Assembly (NCBI GenBank): GCA_023229575.1
Contig: JALNYZ010000014.1
Span: 1-64,000 of the forward strand
Length of the DNA stretch: 64,000 nucleotides
DNA from: Prolixibacteraceae bacterium
GTDB taxonomy: Bacteria; Bacteroidota; Bacteroidia; Bacteroidales; Prolixibacteraceae
Direction: 5' to 3'
The notes beneath the pieces are model-generated. The model saw nothing but the letters and a program-made list of their open reading frames with translations. It was not told the origin of the DNA and did no database searches. This document shows positions 39,625-49,353 of the stretch, piece after piece. The position numbers were made by a program, and so were the translations under genes. Positions within the stretch are counted from its first letter, which is position 1, and every line of letters begins with the position of its first letter.

Positions 39625-40704
39625 ATGAAAATCGTAGCATTTAAATTATCCGGTTTTTTTATTTTGAGCCTGCTTATCTGGAGTTGCTCAAAAACGACGG
39701 AGACTAATTTATCACCGAAAGAACTAAAGCAGGCTATGGCCACAAGCGCACAGAGTTTAAACAGCGCGATGACAGACATATCGGCTTCACAGGCATTTCA
39801 GTTGTTGAGCGTCAATAGCGGTACAACACTGAAATCCGGAACGATGATGACAACCTCTACCGGTTATGGTACCCTGATTCCATTATCCCTTGTAAAAGGA
39901 GTGTATGATTACAGTGCGCTAAAGACGGAAGGAAGCAGTCATTATCCACTTATCCGCTTTTTTACGAAAAGTGCATCTACCAGTAACATGGTGGTGAATT
40001 TGCCTTTAAGTAAACTGAAGAATCCACATGATATGAGGGAATATCATAAGGCAGATTCAACACTGACCAACAATTTCTCCATTTCAGTAACTGATTACCA
40101 CAACAATTACAACAATTACCACGATTATGACTATGTCAATGTTGCTGATATCAGAATCGATAACGTAAATGCCGGAGGTTTAAGTATCAAGTCAATTGTT
40201 AGCCCTAATCACAACACCCAATATGCCTCCCAGTTCGATTTCACCAACGGATATACCGCTAAATATCTGTATTCATCTGGCGATACAACGATCTCAAGCT
40301 TCACCATCCTTAAAGCAGGTGGAATTTTGTATCAAGAGAAGTTGCTTACAATTAAGAAAGATACAGCCAAATTTGGTCGCGAACACCAATATATACTTAC
40401 CATTGGCAATGTAAAAATTGTCAGAAAACATGGCTCACCGGCAGAGGTTTTTGTCAATGGAGTACTTGATTCAAAGGCAGTTGTTACCATCATCGATAAT
40501 GATGAAGATGAGGAATCCGAACATTCAATTACCAACAAGCGGGATATCCAGATAACCTTTGCTGATGGGTCAGTCTCAACAGTATCTGCTCTAATTGGCA
40601 AATCAATTAACGACATCTCAACCCTGTTTACTTCACTTCACAAGGTGTATTTTGCGGCCTATGTTGTTGACTGGTTAGCCTATGACATTTATTACAAAAG
40701 GTAA
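39625..40704 (+). CDS. lipoprotein of unknown function
   Basis: A 359-residue lipoprotein: signal MKIVAFKLSGFFILSLLIWS with lipobox LIWSC (C21). The mature protein is rich in S, T, N and D and largely beta-strand; one segment is unusually rich in H, Y and N (YHNNYNNYHDYDYVNV, about residues 157-172), and another is acidic (IDNDEDEESEHS). I recognise no family. The H/D-rich loops could bind metal, but that is speculation. It stands alone between two terminators. Confidence 0.6.
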   Translation: MKIVAFKLSGFFILSLLIWSCSKTTETNLSPKELKQAMATSAQSLNSAMTDISASQAFQLLSVNSGTTLKSGTMMTTSTGYGTLIPLSLVKGVYDYSALKTEGSSHYPLIRFFTKSASTSNMVVNLPLSKLKNPHDMREYHKADSTLTNNFSISVTDYHNNYNNYHDYDYVNVADIRIDNVNAGGLSIKSIVSPNHNTQYASQFDFTNGYTAKYLYSSGDTTISSFTILKAGGILYQEKLLTIKKDTAKFGREHQYILTIGNVKIVRKHGSPAEVFVNGVLDSKAVVTIIDNDEDEESEHSITNKRDIQITFADGSVSTVSALIGKSINDISTLFTSLHKVYFAAYVVDWLAYDIYYKR

Positions 40705-40734
40705 AATTTCACGTTTCTTTCAAATATTTCCACT

Positions 40735-40778
40735 AAAAATCTTCTGCGGATATTAAGGGTATTTCGCGGGAGATTTTT
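40735..40778 (+). terminator. terminator of the lipoprotein gene
   Basis: AAAAATCTTCTGCG (40735-40748) pairs with CGCGGGAGATTTTT (40765-40778) with two mismatches; more T residues follow. The remaining gap to 40933 shows nothing recognisable. Confidence 0.65.
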
Positions 40779-40933
40779 TATTTGTGTTCGCCATTTATCA
40801 GAATAGGATTTATTCTCCATGTTGCTTTTGGCCCAAACCTCGTCTTATTGCCCCAAACTTTAATGTTATCGTATCTATATAAGTGATAGGCAGATAGGGC
40901 AATTTTCAAAAATAGACAATTTACTGGCAGACT

Positions 40934-42088
40934 CTAGATAATCTCAAAATTCCACATTGACCTCAGGAACATTTCAGCAGGAATTATTTCGACCCCATTC
41001 ATCACTCTGGCGTATTTATCCAATGAAACAACAATGGTTCTTGCTTTAGGAAAATCTTCGCTAAAGGCTTTTAATCCTCTTAAATGGTGTGATTTAACTT
41101 CATCCGTTGACTTTATCTCAATTGCAATACGTCCAATACCAACAATCACATCTACCTCATATCCTGAACTGGTTCTCCAATAGCAGATCTTTTCAGACGA
41201 CTCTGTGTAACCCAAATAGGCAATTATCTCCTGAATAACAAAATGTTCAAATGAATGTCCAAAAGTTTCAGTGCCTGGTTGCATATTTCTCCGATTCATC
41301 AGATAATTTGCGATTCCAACATCAAAAAAATAAAATTTAGGAGCTTGAATTGCCCTACGTTTTGTTGTAGCCACAAATCCGGGAATAAGATACCCAATCA
41401 TGGTGTCACTCAAAATTTCGAAATAATCTTTTACGGTTCGATGATCTATTCCGCAATCCTGCGCAATGTTTTTGTAAACAATCATTTCACCATTGCTCAT
41501 TGCTGCAACTTCTAAAAAACGGGAAAAGATTTTTAAATTTCGTGATAAAGCTTCCTCCCGGATTTCCTCATTCAAATAAACCCCAATGTATGCACGAAAA
41601 CGTTCCCATGGATTATTTATCATGTAATGCCTGGGAATCAGTCCATTATTAACTGCCTTAATCAAACTAAATTCTGGAATTTCTGAACTAACCAAAGGGA
41701 AAAGCACTTTTTTCAATGCTCTTCCTCCCAACAAGTTAGCTCCACTTCTTATTAATTTACGAGGACTTGATCCACTCAAAATAAAACGAATCTTTTTCTT
41801 ATGGATCAATGCATGTACTTCATCCAGTAGTTGAGGCACTTTCTGTATTTCATCAATAATCACCAGGTCTCCTTCTTTCAATGATTCTACTTCCTCACTT
41901 AACAAGGAAGGCCGACGCAGTAGGCGCTCAAATTCCTTTGCTTGCAACAAATCATAATATCTTGCCTGCGGGTACAATTGCTCAAGTAAAGTAGTTTTTC
42001 CTACTTGACGTGCCCCCCATAAAAAAACACTGTCATTGTTTTCATCTTCAAGAGATAATCTGCGGATATAAATACAACTATTTGTCAT
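40934..42088 (-). CDS. AAA ATPase with DUF4143
   Basis: A 384-residue P-loop ATPase: Walker A in FLWGARQVGKTTLLEQL (K about 32), Walker B LVIIDEIQKVPQLLDEVH, sensor FILSGSSPRKL, and the C-terminal DUF4143 domain (FGHSFEHFVIQEIIAYLGY, YWRTSSGYEVDVIVG, IAIEIKSTDE), which has a degenerate PD-(D/E)XK-like core. Proteins of this type are numerous in Bacteroidota and of uncertain function, possibly linked to toxin-antitoxin or mobile DNA. It is a single gene, probably horizontally spread; nothing adjacent helps to define its role. Confidence 0.85.
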   Translation of the reverse strand: MTNSCIYIRRLSLEDENNDSVFLWGARQVGKTTLLEQLYPQARYYDLLQAKEFERLLRRPSLLSEEVESLKEGDLVIIDEIQKVPQLLDEVHALIHKKKIRFILSGSSPRKLIRSGANLLGGRALKKVLFPLVSSEIPEFSLIKAVNNGLIPRHYMINNPWERFRAYIGVYLNEEIREEALSRNLKIFSRFLEVAAMSNGEMIVYKNIAQDCGIDHRTVKDYFEILSDTMIGYLIPGFVATTKRRAIQAPKFYFFDVGIANYLMNRRNMQPGTETFGHSFEHFVIQEIIAYLGYTESSEKICYWRTSSGYEVDVIVGIGRIAIEIKSTDEVKSHHLRGLKAFSEDFPKARTIVVSLDKYARVMNGVEIIPAEMFLRSMWNFEII

Positions 42089-42170
42089 TTTATCATGATA
42101 TAATTACAATATATGTTGTAAATATATAAACTAATTTCCATCTGACGAACAAAAATACAGAGGTTTCTAA

Positions 42171-44393
42171 TCACGGCGCTTTCATCCGATAATATGAATA
42201 GGTGGAAGCCTCCCCTACCTTCAAAAACCTTCTGCTCAGAACCGGGGTTCCATTTTCGGGGGTGAACTCAGCCACCAGCAGATAACCTCCTGGTTGGACA
42301 GGCAAAGTAATGGCTACCGGGATATCGGTGCGCAAATAGGAGGGCAATTTCACCGGTAAAATTTGTTCACCGCTGCTTTTACCTGCTGCATCGTAAATTT
42401 TAACCCTGACGGTTCCTGAAACGGGTTTGGGCAGATTGTTGATCCCTGCCAGGTTGAAAAGCAGGGTAGAACCTGGCTGATGGGGACTGATGTATTTGGT
42501 ATAGCGTTCGTCTGTCAGGTTGATGTAGATCGCAGCAGGGGCAAAGGCATGACGGAACCAATCAAGCGTTGGGGTCGGTTTCAGATCCTTGATGTTGCCT
42601 TCAAACCAATCGCCTGTATAGCCGTAATTATTTGCCAGATAGCAAAATGCAAGTACCCCTGCGATGGAGGGTTCGCTTCGGAGCCATTCGGTCTCGAGCT
42701 CCATCCAATAGGCCTGGAGTTCACTGTTTTGTTCAGGGGTCGAGTTCTTACCGAGATAATAATCGTACACTTCAACAGTCAATTTACTGGGTTTGCCATT
42801 GCGCCACAACCAGATCCAGCCATATTCGTTTACCAGTTGGACGGTGCTTGCATCCTGGATTTCCTGTACCCTGGCGGGTTTGAAATCCAGGTTACCCAGT
42901 GGATAAAAATTAGCTTTGGATGCAGGTCCCTTCTCCCTGATACGCCCCTGATAAGGATGGGGTTCGTCCATTTCGTCGAGCGGCATCTCCTCCGTTTTCA
43001 TGTAACCTGAGTCCCATATCCTCGTAGGATCCAGTTTCTTCAATTCAGGGATCAGTGTATTGCCAATGTAATTGTCCCAGTTTTCATTGATGGCATCCCA
43101 GATGGCAATGCTGGGGTGACTGCCGTCCGACCAGAGCCAGTCTGTGTACTCGGCGCGGATCTGATCGTCCCAACCGTGATTCTGCCAGTAGAGCCACTCA
43201 TTTTGGAAAAGCAGGCCATACTCATCGGCCATATCGTACCAGAAATCGGGCGCTATTCCTACGCAAATGCGTATGGCATTCCAGTTTAATTGCTTGGGGC
43301 AATCGATCAGCAATCGCTTTACCCAGGCTTTGTCCCACACCAGGTTTCCGCAATCCGGGTCTTCAAAAAAGCGTTGGAGGGTTACATTTGTTCCCCTGAG
43401 GATATATTTTTCACCGTTGAGGAAAAAGAATTTTCCCTTGCGGGTGAAGTCGCGCATCCCGAATTGCTTGCTGAATATATCCGATTTTCCATTGCTGTTC
43501 CACAGTGTCGCATTGGCTAAATAGAGGAAGGGATGTTCGGGCGTCCATGCTGAAAAACCGGCCACAGGAATATCCACAACAATTTCAGAAAGATTGTCCC
43601 GTTTGGTGGAAACCCTGATACTTTTGCCGGCAACCACTTTTCCCGTTAGCTTCTCGGCTACCGAAACATCCAGCGTGGCCGAGTCTTTCATGGCATCCCC
43701 CACGAAGATCTGTGCAGGGATTAAATTTCTAATCTGGACTTTGACTGTAACTTTCTTTTCTTCAACGGAAGGCAAAACAAGCATCCGATTGATCCGAACT
43801 TTCCCGGTAAACGATATTTGGACATCGTCCCAAATTCCCGGCAGGTAATGTTCTTTTTCTTTGTCCGTTCCTCCGGCAGCCGCGGCAGGCAGCCAAACCC
43901 TGTCGCCCACTTTGATCAGGATCTCATTTTCCAACCCATATTTCAATGCATTGGTAACAGGAAATTCAACAGGGGTATAGCAGGCCATCGAGGTTCCCAT
44001 ATCGGTGCCATTCACGTATATTTGTGTTACATACTGACTTTTTTTGACCGTGATCATCCCCTCTCTGCCCTCAAGTTCTTTCGGGATGAAGACCATCTTC
44101 CTATACCAGCTGTATCGTGGTGTGTAATCGATGTTGTAGAGATTGTGCTGATCCTTTACCTCTACTTTGTAGGGCCGCTTGAAAAATTTGTCGTAATCTT
44201 CTATTTTTGGTTCGGCAAGATGGACCAATCCCGGGACCGGTATCGTCCGAGTATAGCTGACCGGCGGAAAAGCATTGACTGTTTGGTCAAATTGCCAGGT
44301 ACCATTCAGGTTGATAGTGGTACGTCCCTCCTTAGGGGCCGAAATCACCAAAACGGGAAGACAAAGCAGTAGCAGCAACAAATAGTTTTTCAT
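42171..44393 (-). CDS. glycoside hydrolase family 2 protein
   Basis: A 740-residue secreted enzyme with a signal peptide (MKNYLLLLLLCLPVLVISAP, start 44393). An N-terminal sugar-binding jelly roll (INLNGTWQFDQ, YSWYRKMVFIPKELEGREGMITVKK) and an immunoglobulin-like domain precede the TIM barrel. Catalytic residues are visible: acid/base E in IAIWDAINENWDNY and nucleophile E in LVNEYGWIWLWRNG. Family 2 includes beta-galactosidase, beta-glucuronidase and beta-mannosidase; the aromatic surroundings do not let me choose. A C-terminal beta domain follows. It is monocistronic. Confidence 0.82.
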   Translation of the reverse strand: MKNYLLLLLLCLPVLVISAPKEGRTTINLNGTWQFDQTVNAFPPVSYTRTIPVPGLVHLAEPKIEDYDKFFKRPYKVEVKDQHNLYNIDYTPRYSWYRKMVFIPKELEGREGMITVKKSQYVTQIYVNGTDMGTSMACYTPVEFPVTNALKYGLENEILIKVGDRVWLPAAAAGGTDKEKEHYLPGIWDDVQISFTGKVRINRMLVLPSVEEKKVTVKVQIRNLIPAQIFVGDAMKDSATLDVSVAEKLTGKVVAGKSIRVSTKRDNLSEIVVDIPVAGFSAWTPEHPFLYLANATLWNSNGKSDIFSKQFGMRDFTRKGKFFFLNGEKYILRGTNVTLQRFFEDPDCGNLVWDKAWVKRLLIDCPKQLNWNAIRICVGIAPDFWYDMADEYGLLFQNEWLYWQNHGWDDQIRAEYTDWLWSDGSHPSIAIWDAINENWDNYIGNTLIPELKKLDPTRIWDSGYMKTEEMPLDEMDEPHPYQGRIREKGPASKANFYPLGNLDFKPARVQEIQDASTVQLVNEYGWIWLWRNGKPSKLTVEVYDYYLGKNSTPEQNSELQAYWMELETEWLRSEPSIAGVLAFCYLANNYGYTGDWFEGNIKDLKPTPTLDWFRHAFAPAAIYINLTDERYTKYISPHQPGSTLLFNLAGINNLPKPVSGTVRVKIYDAAGKSSGEQILPVKLPSYLRTDIPVAITLPVQPGGYLLVAEFTPENGTPVLSRRFLKVGEASTYSYYRMKAP

Positions 44394-44469
44394 GAATAGT
44401 AGCATTGGTTGTGAACCCTGGATCCAACTTCCGATACAATCAGGTTATATCATTTGGAAATATGGCATT

Positions 44470-44477
44470 CAAATATA
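44470..44477 (-). promoter_or_regulatory. -7 element upstream of the GH2 gene
   Basis: Read on the minus strand this is TATATTTG, matching TAnnTTTG, 76 bases before the start. No clear -33 element. Confidence 0.35.
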
Positions 44478-44622
44478 GTGTTAATATATCGTGAGTTCGA
44501 TCTAAGCGAAGGTAAAAATTTGTTCGCTATCAATTATTTCGGGGTATATGTCGAATTAATACTTTCTGCCCCCGCACTTTGTGTTTAATGCGATTCCCTT
44601 CATCTTCATTCAAAATAACATT

Positions 44623-46140
44623 CTAAACAACTTCTCTTTCTTCCGGATTAGGATCAAAAGGTAGAGTGAAATAAAATGTTGAGCCAATACCTTCTTTGCT
44701 TTCAGTCCGGATTTTACCGCCTAGCATCTCTACATATGATTTTGCGATGGTAAGTCCTAAACCGGCTCCCTGACGCGCCATTTTATCATTAATGTCAGCC
44801 TGAATAAAACGCTCAAAAATAGCTTTCTGCCGCTCTTTAGGAATGCCAATCCCGGTATCTTTCACATAAAATTCAAGAATGTCCCCTTTTTTATCATACC
44901 CAAATTCTATTGAACCATCTTCGGTGTATTTAATCGCATTTTTAACAAGATTGGACAGAATGGAACAGACCTTCTCATAATCTGTTTCAATAGAGGCATC
45001 TTTTGCAGGTAATCCATATCTATAGGAAAACTTCAGACGCTTACTTTCAACCTCTGGTTTGAAAAATGTATAAACATAATCTATTAACTCGTTGACATTC
45101 AAACTCTTAATATAAATATTTACAAGTCCGGCCTCAATTTTTGAAATATCTACGATGTTGTTGATAATATTCAGCATCCGTGCACCACTTTTCTCAATAA
45201 TGCTAATGTATGTTTGCTGTTCGGCACCTGTAAGATTTGGGTTTTTCAATAAATCGGCAAACCCCAGGATTCCATTCATTGGGGTACGTATCTCATGGCT
45301 CAAATTGGTTAAGAATGCAGTTTTTAGTCGTTCGCTCTCTTCGGCTTTTTCTTTGGCATGAATCAGCTCCAGCTCGGTTTTTTTGCGGTTGGTTATGTCT
45401 TCTTTTACCGCCAGAAAATGTGTTGTCAGGCCGTTTGTATCGAAGATAGGTGAGATGGAGACAAGTTCCCAATACAGGTCGCCATTTTTCTTCTTGTTAT
45501 GAAATTCACCGTACCACTCTTTCCCTGATGAAAGGGTCTGCCACATTTCTTTGTAATAATCAGGGCTCATTTCATTTGATTTCAGGATCCGTGGATTCTT
45601 TCCGATGACTTCTTCCTGCGTATACCCGGTTACTTCTTTGAATTTTGAATTTACGTACTGTATATTCCCTTCTGTATTTGTGATAACAATAGATGCCGGG
45701 CTCTGTTCTACTGCACGTGAAAGAATTCTGATTTCTTCTTCTGCCCGCTTTTTTTCTGCCCTGATCCCTGCTTCACGCAATTCCCGGTCAATCGCTGGCA
45801 GCAATCTCTGGAGGTTATTCTTCATGATATAATCATTGGCCCCTGCCTTCATTGCATTCACTGCAACTTCTTCGCCAATTGTACCGGAAATAATAATAAA
45901 TGGTAAATCTATGCCAGATTCTTTTACAAGTGCCAACGCTTCCAATCCGTCGAAGTTTGGCATTACAAAATCAGATAGAACAATGTCCCATGTTCTCTCT
46001 TTGAGCATGGTTTTCATTCTTTCGGCAGTCAAAACTCTTTCAAATTCTATAATGTAGTCACCTTTTTTAATTTGGTGCATTACCAATAGGGCATCATCTT
46101 CCGAATCTTCAACTACCAGTATCCGTAAAGTTTTTTGCAT
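44623..46140 (-). CDS. REC-PAS-histidine kinase
   Basis: A 505-residue cytosolic signalling protein. Residues 5-125 are a receiver domain (LVVEDSEDDALLV, phospho-acceptor D57 in DIVLSDFVMPNFDG), ~140-265 a PAS domain with PAC motif (AVEQSPASIVITNTEGNIQYVN, GYTQEEVIGKNPRILKS), and ~280-500 a HisKA/HATPase core (H in LTNLSHEIRTPMNGILGFADLL; NLVKNAIKYTEDG; VKDTGIGIP; GAGLGLTIAKSYVEMLGG). No membrane segment. It is the last gene of an operon with a CheY-like protein, a membrane kinase and a binding lipoprotein, so it probably relays phosphate from these. Confidence 0.88.
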   Translation of the reverse strand: MQKTLRILVVEDSEDDALLVMHQIKKGDYIIEFERVLTAERMKTMLKERTWDIVLSDFVMPNFDGLEALALVKESGIDLPFIIISGTIGEEVAVNAMKAGANDYIMKNNLQRLLPAIDRELREAGIRAEKKRAEEEIRILSRAVEQSPASIVITNTEGNIQYVNSKFKEVTGYTQEEVIGKNPRILKSNEMSPDYYKEMWQTLSSGKEWYGEFHNKKKNGDLYWELVSISPIFDTNGLTTHFLAVKEDITNRKKTELELIHAKEKAEESERLKTAFLTNLSHEIRTPMNGILGFADLLKNPNLTGAEQQTYISIIEKSGARMLNIINNIVDISKIEAGLVNIYIKSLNVNELIDYVYTFFKPEVESKRLKFSYRYGLPAKDASIETDYEKVCSILSNLVKNAIKYTEDGSIEFGYDKKGDILEFYVKDTGIGIPKERQKAIFERFIQADINDKMARQGAGLGLTIAKSYVEMLGGKIRTESKEGIGSTFYFTLPFDPNPEEREVV

Positions 46141-46154
46141 AGCTATTGGTTTTA

Positions 46155-46596
46155 TTATTTGATCGGAAGCGCTTCATTTAGCAGCAGCCAATAAAGTCCG
46201 AGATTGCTTACAGCATCAGCAAATTGATTGAAGTCAACCGGCTTTCGCACATAGCTGTTTGCTCCCAAACTGTAACCATTTATTATATCTTTATCTTCTT
46301 TTGACGAGGTAAGAATAATCACCGGCAATAGCTTGGTCAGTTCATTGGCACGGATGCTACGCAATACTTCAAGTCCGTCAACTTTTGGAAGTTTAAGGTC
46401 AAGTAAAATTACTGTTGGCATATTAGTAAGATCACGACCCGCATATTTTCCTGAGCCAAATAGAAAATCCAGCGCTTCGGCACCATCGTTCGCCACTATA
46501 ATTTCATTCCTGATGTTATTTTTTTTTTAGTGCATGAAGTGTTAAATCGACATCATCAGGATTGTCTTCTACCAATAAAATTGTTTTGTTTACCAT
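46155..46596 (-). pseudogene. CheY-like response regulator split by an A10 tract
   Basis: Two frames together encode one single-domain receiver. The first, from ATG 46596, reads MVNKTILLVEDNPDDVDLTL and stops right after LHALKKK; the second continues NNIRNEIIVANDGAEALDFL with D in TVILLDLKLPKVDGLEVL, T in VIILTSSKEDKDI and K in YVRKPVDF. The break lies in a run of ten A on the coding strand (46519-46528); nine A would restore a 146-residue protein of normal length. It could be a sequencing error, slippage-based on/off switching, or a true inactivation. Frame is restored exactly by removing one base. Confidence 0.8.
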
Positions 46597-46608
46597 GATA
46601 GTTTTGTA

Positions 46609-49353
46609 TTAAGTTATTGTAAAATAAAACGTTGCCCCACTCTCAATTTCACCTTCAGCCCACACCCTGCCCCCGTGCCTATGGATAACGCGCTGAACCG
46701 TGGCCAATCCAATACCTGATCCCGGGAATTCAGAAGTAGCATGAAGGCGTTGAAAAGCTCCGAAAAGCTTTTGGGCGTACTTCATGTTAAAACCGGCCCC
46801 GTCATCGCGGATGAAATACACGGGCTGTTCATTTTGTAGTTGCATACCAAACTCTATTCGTGCTGTTGGATGGTTTGAAGTAAACTTCCACGCATTCCCA
46901 ATGAGATTCTCAAAAACGATATGTAAGAGACGACTGTCCCCGCGAACAATTATGTCTTTCTGAAAGATAAACTCGACCTGACGTTCTGGTTGAATTTCGA
47001 GAAGCTCATCCGAAATCTCCTTAAACATTTCGCTGATGTTCACCTGTTGCATATTCATTTCATTACGGCTAACGCGCGATAGGTTTAGCATATCATCAAT
47101 TAGTTGTCCCATTCGTTGTGAAGCAGCCCGTACACGGTGTAAATAATCTTTTCCCTGGGAGTCTATTTTGTCCTGATACTCTTCAAGAAGAACCTGGCTA
47201 AAACCATCGATACCGCGCAAGGGTGCGCGCAGGTCATGCGATACAGAATAGGCAAAGGCTTCGAGCTCTTTGTTTGCAACTTCGAGTTGGGTAGTTCGTT
47301 CTGCAACTCGATTTTCCAATTCTTGATTTAACCTTCTAATTTCTTCTTCTGCTCTTTTTCGGTCGGTAATATCGCGGGCGGCCGCAAAAACGCCTTGCAT
47401 TTCTCCTGCTTCGTTGCTGTAAATTGTTGCATTGTACAGAACATCGGTTGTTTTTCCGGAAGTATGCCTGATTGTTAACGGATAGTCCCTGACAAATCCT
47501 TGCGCCAAAACCTGCTGATACCCCTCTCTGGCTTTTCCCTTTTCGGTAAAGTAGTCTGTAAAATCACTACAGATCAACTGCTTACGATTAATTCCGGTTG
47601 CTATTTCAGTTGCATGGTTCACATCCGTGATTTTACCATTGGGATTGATTGTCACCAACGGGTCGAGACTGGCTTCTATCAGGCTGCGGGCATACAAGGA
47701 AGCTATGCGCAGCTCTTCCTCTGCTTGCTTGGGTTCTGTGATATCCTGGATTATTCCCAAAGAACGCAAGGGTTTTCCTTCATCGTCATAAAACGTATCG
47801 CACTGTTCGTGGACGTACTTTATCCGTCCGTCGGGAAATAGAAGTCGATGATCTATCGCATATGGCATCCGGGTCTTGAGAGCGTTGGTGTAAGCAAAAT
47901 TGACTGCCTCCCGGTCTTCAGGATGGATTGCTTCCAGAAAGCCTTCATAGGAAGCATTAAATTTATTAGGATCGATCTCGAATATCCGGTAAATTTCGTC
48001 CGACCATGTAAGAACATCGTTTACGATATCCAAATCCCAGCTGCCGAGATGTGCGACATATTGAGCCTCATTGAGCCGGGTAGCGCTTTCTTTCAAGGCC
48101 TCTTCTGCCTGCTTGCGCTCACAGCGGGTGCGCAATACCATGATGCCGAAGGCCAGATTGCCTGCCAGCTCCTCCAAAAGTCGTAATTCATCAGGAGGAA
48201 AGGCTTTGATTTCCGTTGAATAAATCAATAGAACACCGAATGCCTTATCATTATCATCCTTCAGTGGAAGTGCAATAGCGGACAGATAACCACGCTTCAA
48301 GGCACTTTCGCGCCATGGGGTCATATGCGGATCAACAGTGAAATCCTGAATGTAAACTATTTTCCCGCTACGGATAGATTCACCACCGGGTCCGCATCCA
48401 CGATCCGACAGAGCCGACCAACTAAGTTGGGCGTCTGCTACATAGCCGTCATCTAATCCGGCACTTGCAACGGGACGAACGGTTTTATCGTCATCGTTTT
48501 CGGCATATCCGACCCATACCAAACGGTAACCTGCATCATCACTGATGATTCGGCAGATCTCATTGAGCAAGGTTTGCTCATCTTCAGCCCGTATCAGAAT
48601 CTGGTTACAATTACTGATGGCCTTCAGTTTTCGATTTTGTTGATCCAAAGTGTCCAATAAGGTATTGAACTCAGTGGCTATAGAGACGGCTTCGTCTGCG
48701 CCGGATATACCGGAGCGCGCACTCCGGTTCCCGGATTTGACATCCCGCATCGTGTTCTGAATTGCATAGAGCCTTAGGGTAATACGGTTACCCATAAACC
48801 ATGCTATAAGCGACCCGATTACAATAGCAAACAAGGCGTAGAAGATTCCGTCACGAGCAATTGTATTCAGTTTCCTAACATAATTTTTTTGACCAATGCC
48901 AATTCGGGCCCAACCTACATGTTTGCCGGCAAGAATTACCGGTGCCACTACATCGACCAGGTTGGGAGATTTATTAACGATATGGAGGTTCTTATCATTC
49001 GGTAGATCGAGCAGGAATTGTCCGGTTCGCGATTGGTCTGTATGGGCCAGGATAAGGCCATCATCGTCGGTGAGCATGGCAAATATTATCTCCGGATAAC
49101 GGTATTGGGCATCAATTAGTTCCTGAAGTCCGGCAATATCGTTGGCTACAAGCCATCCCGCTGCTGTAACGGAGAGTGTCTGCGATAGCGCGGTTGCTTC
49201 CTCTACCTGTCGGTCAAGGAGAATTGTTTGTTGTCGGTGCGATAAGTCGGCAATAAAAAGTGACATCATTACAGCATGAACCAGGGCGACACTTAGAATA
49301 AGCCGGCCACGTAAAGTACCAAAGAGGAAGTATTTTATTTGTTTTAGCCTCAT
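46609..49353 (-). CDS. membrane sensor histidine kinase with HAMP, GAF and two PAS domains
   Basis: A 914-residue kinase. One membrane helix near residues 13-33, a periplasmic part of about 130 residues, a second helix near 170-190 and HAMP-like segment (RITLRLYAIQNTMRDVKSG) are followed by a GAF domain (LLNEICRIISDDAGYRLVWVGYAE to GVLLIYSTEIKAFPPDELRLLEELAGNLAFGI), two PAS domains, HisKA (H in AFAYSVSHDLRAPLRGIDGF) and HATPase (FENLIGNAWKFTSNH, FIRDDGAGFNMKYAQKLF, GSGIGLATVQRVIHRHGG). Its start codon overlaps the stop of the PhnD-like gene, so kinase and binding protein are coupled. No REC domain; output probably goes to the CheY-like and REC-PAS proteins. Confidence 0.88.
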   Translation of the reverse strand: MRLKQIKYFLFGTLRGRLILSVALVHAVMMSLFIADLSHRQQTILLDRQVEEATALSQTLSVTAAGWLVANDIAGLQELIDAQYRYPEIIFAMLTDDDGLILAHTDQSRTGQFLLDLPNDKNLHIVNKSPNLVDVVAPVILAGKHVGWARIGIGQKNYVRKLNTIARDGIFYALFAIVIGSLIAWFMGNRITLRLYAIQNTMRDVKSGNRSARSGISGADEAVSIATEFNTLLDTLDQQNRKLKAISNCNQILIRAEDEQTLLNEICRIISDDAGYRLVWVGYAENDDDKTVRPVASAGLDDGYVADAQLSWSALSDRGCGPGGESIRSGKIVYIQDFTVDPHMTPWRESALKRGYLSAIALPLKDDNDKAFGVLLIYSTEIKAFPPDELRLLEELAGNLAFGIMVLRTRCERKQAEEALKESATRLNEAQYVAHLGSWDLDIVNDVLTWSDEIYRIFEIDPNKFNASYEGFLEAIHPEDREAVNFAYTNALKTRMPYAIDHRLLFPDGRIKYVHEQCDTFYDDEGKPLRSLGIIQDITEPKQAEEELRIASLYARSLIEASLDPLVTINPNGKITDVNHATEIATGINRKQLICSDFTDYFTEKGKAREGYQQVLAQGFVRDYPLTIRHTSGKTTDVLYNATIYSNEAGEMQGVFAAARDITDRKRAEEEIRRLNQELENRVAERTTQLEVANKELEAFAYSVSHDLRAPLRGIDGFSQVLLEEYQDKIDSQGKDYLHRVRAASQRMGQLIDDMLNLSRVSRNEMNMQQVNISEMFKEISDELLEIQPERQVEFIFQKDIIVRGDSRLLHIVFENLIGNAWKFTSNHPTARIEFGMQLQNEQPVYFIRDDGAGFNMKYAQKLFGAFQRLHATSEFPGSGIGLATVQRVIHRHGGRVWAEGEIESGATFYFTIT

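Noticed and set aside
40934..42088. Anti-phage defence system built around the DUF4143 ATPase
   Set aside because: It stands alone, with no nuclease, methyltransferase or other defence partner adjacent.
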